DNA of 9,044 nucleotides from CAZLYK01 sp964563495 (GTDB taxonomy: Bacteria > Acidobacteriota > Blastocatellia > RBC074): NCBI GenBank assembly GCA_964563495.1, contig CAZLYK010000188.1, positions 1 through 9,044 of the forward strand. The letters run 5' to 3'. The notes under the pieces are model-generated. The model did no database searches. It was not told where the DNA came from and worked only from the letters and a program-made list of their open reading frames with translations. Position 1 is the first letter of the stretch; each line of letters starts with the position of its first letter. The translations under genes were made by a program, and so were the position numbers. Positions 6,785 through 9,044 of this stretch are shown here, one piece after another.

Positions 6785-7519
6785 CTACTGCACGCTGCCT
6801 TCCAGATTGATCTCGCAACCCTGCTCTTCGAGTATCCTGTCGACCCAGACGTTCGTAAACTCGCCTCGCGCGACGGCGGCGAAGTAGGAGGCCATGCTCT
6901 CCTCATGATGCTTCAATCGCTCGAGCAGGGTAGTGGCGAACTGGTGTGGGATGGCGACGATTCCGGCCTCATCGGCCACAATCAGATCGCCCGGATGGAT
7001 GACGATCCCTCCGCAGGTGATCGGATAATTGATCTCTCCCGGACCTCTGTGGAGTGGGCCGATCGGCGTCGTTCCTCGAGCAAAAATGGGAAAATCCAAC
7101 TCCCTGATCCCCGGCAGGTCGCGAATCAACCCGTCGACGATGAAACCGGCGATCCGGCGATGCTTGGCCTTGGTCGAGACCAGGTCCCCGAGCACCGCAT
7201 TCATATTCGAACCGCCCGCATCAACCACCACAATGTCGCCCGGTTGCGCGATATCAAGCGACTTGTGGACCATCAGGTTATCACCCGGGAAGACCTTGAC
7301 CGTGCAGGCCAGACCACACAGACGATGATGGTCCCCAGTCAAACATCTGATCCCGGGATTTAACGCATAAAGCCGGTTAAGCTGATCTGATATGTCCGGT
7401 GTCCCGAAATTTCTGAACTCGTCGATAAATTCCTTGTCCAGTCTCGGAAAATCAGTCCTGATCTGAAACCCGGGTCCGGGGTGAATCTCAGCCGATCTTG
7501 GTTTTGCTGTCGTTGTCAT
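6785..7519 (-). CDS. RraA-family protein, HMG/CHA aldolase-like
   Basis: A 244-residue protein of the RraA / 4-hydroxy-4-methyl-2-oxoglutarate aldolase fold, the first gene of the operon. Landmarks are the opening helix TPDISDQLNRL (40-50), VVDAGGSNMNAVLGDL (98-113), GFIVDGLIRDLPGIRELDFP (125-144), FARGTTP (146-152) and the closing GIVIHPGDLIVADEAGIVAI (171-190). R133-D134 corresponds to the substrate/metal RD pair of the aldolases. The acid that class members keep two residues later (RD-x2-E/D) is glycine here (G137), so aldolase activity is uncertain and decarboxylase or other enolate chemistry is possible. Metal-dependent members cleave or form C-C bonds with pyruvate. The true E. coli RraA, an RNase E inhibitor, is shorter (about 160 residues), so that role is unlikely. 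A purine-rich AAGAGAAG precedes the ATG at 7519. Family certain, reaction unknown. Confidence 0.86.
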   Translation of the reverse strand: MTTTAKPRSAEIHPGPGFQIRTDFPRLDKEFIDEFRNFGTPDISDQLNRLYALNPGIRCLTGDHHRLCGLACTVKVFPGDNLMVHKSLDIAQPGDIVVVDAGGSNMNAVLGDLVSTKAKHRRIAGFIVDGLIRDLPGIRELDFPIFARGTTPIGPLHRGPGEINYPITCGGIVIHPGDLIVADEAGIVAIPHQFATTLLERLKHHEESMASYFAAVARGEFTNVWVDRILEEQGCEINLEGSVQ

Positions 7520-7669
7520 GTTCTTCTCTTCAGAGTTATGCCCTTTTGATCATGGGGCCGGCTAGATTTAGCTCCAGAACCATCGGGGCTGATTGATCTT
7601 ATCTTGGATTCAAAGGGGCAGGATAGCTTAGCCTTTTCCAGAAATTACTAAACCATCGATCTCTCCGGC

Positions 7670-7696
7670 GTGACTGGCTGGATTTTTTCCAGTCAC
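7670..7696. promoter_or_regulatory. Inverted repeat, possible operator of the seven-gene operon
   Basis: Perfect 8-bp arms GTGACTGG (7670-7677) and CCAGTCAC (7689-7696) are separated by 11 bases containing a T6 run. The centre-to-centre distance of 19 bp is near two helical turns, as for a dimeric repressor. It lies immediately downstream of the weak minus-strand -10 candidate at 7699-7704, the usual place for an operator. As RNA it would form a hairpin, but no U-run follows the stem on either strand, so a terminator is unlikely. No regulator gene for it is in the window. Confidence 0.4.
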
Positions 7697-7909
7697 ATTC
7701 TATAAAAGCTCAAAAAGATGTTTTTTCCATACTTCATCCTAATTTCTATTTAAAAATGAGGATCTCCCTTTGCGCCTTTCTCTCTTTGCCTGAGGACCAT
7801 TCCAAAGCTCAGTTTGGCGAGGGAAGTTAAACAGCGGCAACCCAAAAAAGCAAGTATTGAATGGCGTGCTTACCCTCTTTCATGCTTTGCTTATTACCGG
7901 CAAATCACA

Positions 7910-7925
7910 AATAATAATTATTCTT
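7910..7925. promoter_or_regulatory. Candidate PerR/Fur box upstream of the perR-like gene
   Basis: A 16-bp AT-rich palindrome (AATAATAATTATTCTT) pairs at seven of eight positions around a centre between 7917 and 7918. It resembles the PerR/Fur box style (ATAAT-ATTAT half-sites) and ends 34 bases before the ATG of the Fur-family gene. Many perR and fur genes repress themselves, so autoregulation is a reasonable inference. AT-rich palindromes also arise by chance in such a region. Confidence 0.4.
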
Positions 7926-7959
7926 GATTGTATCCATTATTAATAGTAGAGTATGAGAG

Positions 7960-8394
7960 ATGAGAGAAGCGGAAGGGCCGACAAAAGCGGAGGTATTACG
8001 GGAGAAGTTGGGCGCCCGGGGTGGGCATTACACCAGGCAGAGGGCGGCGGTATACGATTTTCTGAATCGGGTTGATCATCATCCGACGGCGGAGGAGGTA
8101 TTTTTAGCGGTCAAAAAGGAGATGCCGAGGATCAGCCTGGCGACAGTCTACAAGAATCTTGAGGCGTTGGTGAGTTACGAGGTGGCTTCGAAACTAACCT
8201 ATGGAGACTCGGCGGCCCGCTATGACATACGGACCGATCATCATTATCACAGTCGATGTTTGAAGTGCGGGAAGACAACCGATCTTGAGCCCGAAGCGGA
8301 TGAGGAGTTTTTCAAGCTGATCAAACCGCCACAGGGGTTTGAGGTCGGGAGTTTCCGGCTCGAAGTTATCGGCTATTGTCAGGGGTGTAAGTAA
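7960..8394 (+). CDS. perR: PerR-type peroxide-sensing repressor of the Fur family
   Basis: A 144-residue cytoplasmic DNA-binding metalloprotein. The N-terminal winged helix (about 10-85) includes HYTRQRAAVYDFL, HHPTAEEVF and the recognition helix ISLATVYKNLEALV (58-71). The dimerisation domain follows. By alignment with Bacillus subtilis PerR from memory, with a constant offset of four, all five regulatory metal ligands are present: H41, D89, H95, H97 and D108. The last is aspartate as in PerR, where Fur proteins usually have glutamate, which favours peroxide sensing by iron-catalysed histidine oxidation. The structural zinc site is complete with C100/C103 (CLKC) and C140/C143 (CQGC). The ribosome-binding site before the ATG is weak (GAGAG touching the start). 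It reads away from the operon and is followed 109 nt later by dps, a classic PerR target. It therefore probably controls the dps gene and itself, and possibly other genes. Confidence 0.9.
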   Translation: MREAEGPTKAEVLREKLGARGGHYTRQRAAVYDFLNRVDHHPTAEEVFLAVKKEMPRISLATVYKNLEALVSYEVASKLTYGDSAARYDIRTDHHYHSRCLKCGKTTDLEPEADEEFFKLIKPPQGFEVGSFRLEVIGYCQGCK

Positions 8395-8403
8395 TCATCC
8401 CCT

Positions 8404-8480
8404 GGAGCGCGGGCGTCCCGCCCGCATGTTCCGGCGAAGAGACTGATCATCGTCCCATGCGGGCGGGACGCCTGCGTTTC
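8404..8480. repeat. GC-rich paired palindrome (REP doublet / REPIN-like) between perR and dps
   Basis: Two inverted copies of a short palindromic unit face each other. Arm 8409-8428 is the reverse complement of 8456-8475 at 19 of 20 positions, with a 27-nt loop. Each arm can also fold on itself: GCGGGC and GCCCGC around a five-base GTCCC loop in the left arm, with the mirror arrangement in the right arm. This nested symmetry is typical of REPIN elements mobilised by RAYT (Y1 TnpA_REP) transposases; no such transposase is in the window. In RNA it would form a very stable stem between the two genes. No U-run follows, so it is at most a weak or attenuating terminator, or a 3' stabiliser of the perR message. 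Confidence 0.65.
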
Positions 8481-8492
8481 CGGGATTTTCAT

Positions 8493-8499
8493 AAGGAGG
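8493..8499 (+). promoter_or_regulatory. Consensus Shine-Dalgarno of dps
   Basis: AAGGAGG lies four bases before the ATG at 8504. It is the strongest ribosome-binding site in the window and fits a protein made in large amounts under stress. It contrasts with the weak site of the upstream repressor gene. Confidence 0.8.
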
Positions 8500-8503
8500 A
8501 GTA

Positions 8504-8995
8504 ATGGGTAAAGCGAAAACTTATCAAACCAGCATTGATCTTGATTTAGAGACCCGTGAGCAGATTATTGCATTGCTCAATCAGCAACTGGCCGATACAT
8601 TCGATCTCTACAGCCAGGCCAAGCAGGCGCATTGGAATGTCAAGGGCGCCCAGTTCTTCCAGCTCCACGAGTTGTACGACAAGCTGGCGGGCGATCTGCT
8701 GGGGCACGTCGACACGATCGCCGAACGCGCGACGGCTCTCGGCGGAGCCGCGCTCGGCACGGCCCGCATGGCAGCGGCTTCGACTCGGCTGGCGGAATAT
8801 CCGGCGGATGTCGTCGGCAGCCGCGAAAGCTTACAGGTCTTGACCGAACACTACGCGGCCCTCGCTTCATCGACTCGAGCGGCGATTGAATCCGCGACCA
8901 GGCTCGATGACGCCGACACGGCAGATCTCTTCACCGAAGTTTCACGCGATCTGGACAAATCGCTCTGGTTCCTCGAAGCGCACCTCCAAGTTTAG
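8504..8995 (+). CDS. dps: Dps-family ferritin-like DNA-protection protein
   Basis: A 163-residue protein of normal family length that forms a 12-subunit shell. It oxidises Fe(II) with hydrogen peroxide and stores the iron, limiting Fenton damage to DNA. The ferroxidase site shared between subunits is complete with the spacing of E. coli Dps: H43 (in AHWNVKG), H55, D59, D70 and E74 (HVDTIAERATALGG). The four-helix pattern continues to the C-terminal SLWFLEAHLQV, the usual Dps ending. The N-terminus is short with a few lysines (K3, K5), so DNA binding by a tail is possible but not strong. The gene follows the PerR-type repressor on the same strand by 109 nt, across a GC-rich palindrome, and may be read from the perR promoter or its own. 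Start choice is fixed by the consensus AAGGAGG. Confidence 0.95.
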   Translation: MGKAKTYQTSIDLDLETREQIIALLNQQLADTFDLYSQAKQAHWNVKGAQFFQLHELYDKLAGDLLGHVDTIAERATALGGAALGTARMAAASTRLAEYPADVVGSRESLQVLTEHYAALASSTRAAIESATRLDDADTADLFTEVSRDLDKSLWFLEAHLQV

Positions 8996-9004
8996 GCAGA
9001 GTAG

Positions 9005-9039
9005 TAGACGGGATTGACATGATTTTTTCAGGATTCGAC
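9005..9039 (+). repeat. Copy 2 of the 35-nt dispersed repeat, downstream of dps
   Basis: It begins nine bases after the dps stop and matches 2264-2298 at 27 of 35 positions without gaps. The GATT units recur about every 10 bases and continue to the end of the window, so the element may extend further. Both copies are intergenic and read in the same orientation on the plus strand. Confidence 0.5.
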
Positions 9040-9044
9040 AAGAT

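Larger units (their letters stand above)
7520..7959. other. Divergent, AT-rich control region without a gene
   Basis: These 440 bases separate the leftward operon from the rightward perR-like gene and must carry promoters for both. I see no RNA gene and no credible coding sequence; the longest plus-strand candidate is a 24-codon ORF at 7756-7830 with no ribosome-binding site. Notable contents are an inverted repeat at 7670-7696 and an AT-rich palindrome at 7910-7925, listed separately. For the leftward operon, TATAGA on the minus strand at 7699-7704 is a possible -10 element, without a convincing -35. If used, the leader would be about 170 nt long. Confidence 0.6.

Noticed and set aside
7712..7726. 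A5-GATG-T6 stretch as a hairpin/terminator
   Set aside because: Five A-T pairs with a four-base loop are too weak to act as a terminator stem; this is ordinary AT-rich spacer.
7756..7830. Short 24-codon plus-strand ORF in the divergent control region
   Set aside because: No Shine-Dalgarno sequence precedes it and the peptide shows neither signal nor motif. I also considered it as an ATP-grasp-modified (graspetide) precursor, but it reads away from the operon and lacks repeated acidic core motifs.
8404..8480. Rho-independent terminator after perR
   Set aside because: The stems are strong, but neither is followed by a run of T on either strand, so REP-type structure explains it better.
1..9044. 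CRISPR array, tRNA or rRNA genes, insertion sequences
   Set aside because: I found no regularly spaced direct repeats, no tRNA cloverleaf landmarks, no rRNA-like conserved stretches and no transposase-like reading frame.

Overview
The window looks like chromosomal DNA of a Gram-negative-type bacterium with moderately high GC. Signs of this are a Tat-exported enzyme, an anion:cation-symporter-type MFS carrier, and an AT-rich divergent promoter region between GC-richer genes. The GC-rich inverted repeats and the gene style resemble Acidobacteriota, but this is an impression, not a demonstrated placement.

Left part (1-7519): seven genes, all on the minus strand, form one tight transcription unit. 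In transcription order they are: an RraA/HMG-aldolase-like protein; a stand-alone ATP-grasp ligase with a cyanophycin-synthetase-like fold signature; an Fe(II)/2-oxoglutarate (phytanoyl-CoA-dioxygenase-like) oxygenase with an extra C-terminal helical/winged-helix-like region; a second, unrelated ATP-grasp ligase (D-aspartate-ligase/COG3919-like) with a GTG start; a beta-hydroxyacid dehydrogenase with a DUF1932 C-terminus; a Tat-exported amidohydrolase of the Amidohydrolase_2 type; and an MFS carrier of the ExuT/GudP type. Junctions are 1, 3, 45, 61, 80 and 99 nt, so co-transcription is likely. Two amide-forming ligases flanking an oxygenase suggest assembly of a small amide- or peptide-like metabolite from an oxidised acid or amino acid. 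The dehydrogenase, aldolase-like protein, exported hydrolase and organic-anion carrier could supply its building block, move it, or break it down. I do not recognise this combination as a described pathway.

Middle (7520-7959): a 440-nt AT-rich divergent control region. It holds a perfect 8-bp inverted repeat with an 11-nt spacer on the operon side and an AT-rich palindrome resembling a PerR/Fur box close to the rightward gene.

Right part (7960-9044): a rightward peroxide-stress pair. The first gene is a PerR-type Fur-family repressor with all five regulatory metal ligands and both structural CxxC pairs. The second is a Dps ferritin-like protein with a complete ferroxidase site. They are separated by a GC-rich paired palindrome that looks like a REP doublet (REPIN). 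Two imperfect copies of a 35-nt dispersed repeat occur at 2264-2298 and at the right edge, 9005-9039.
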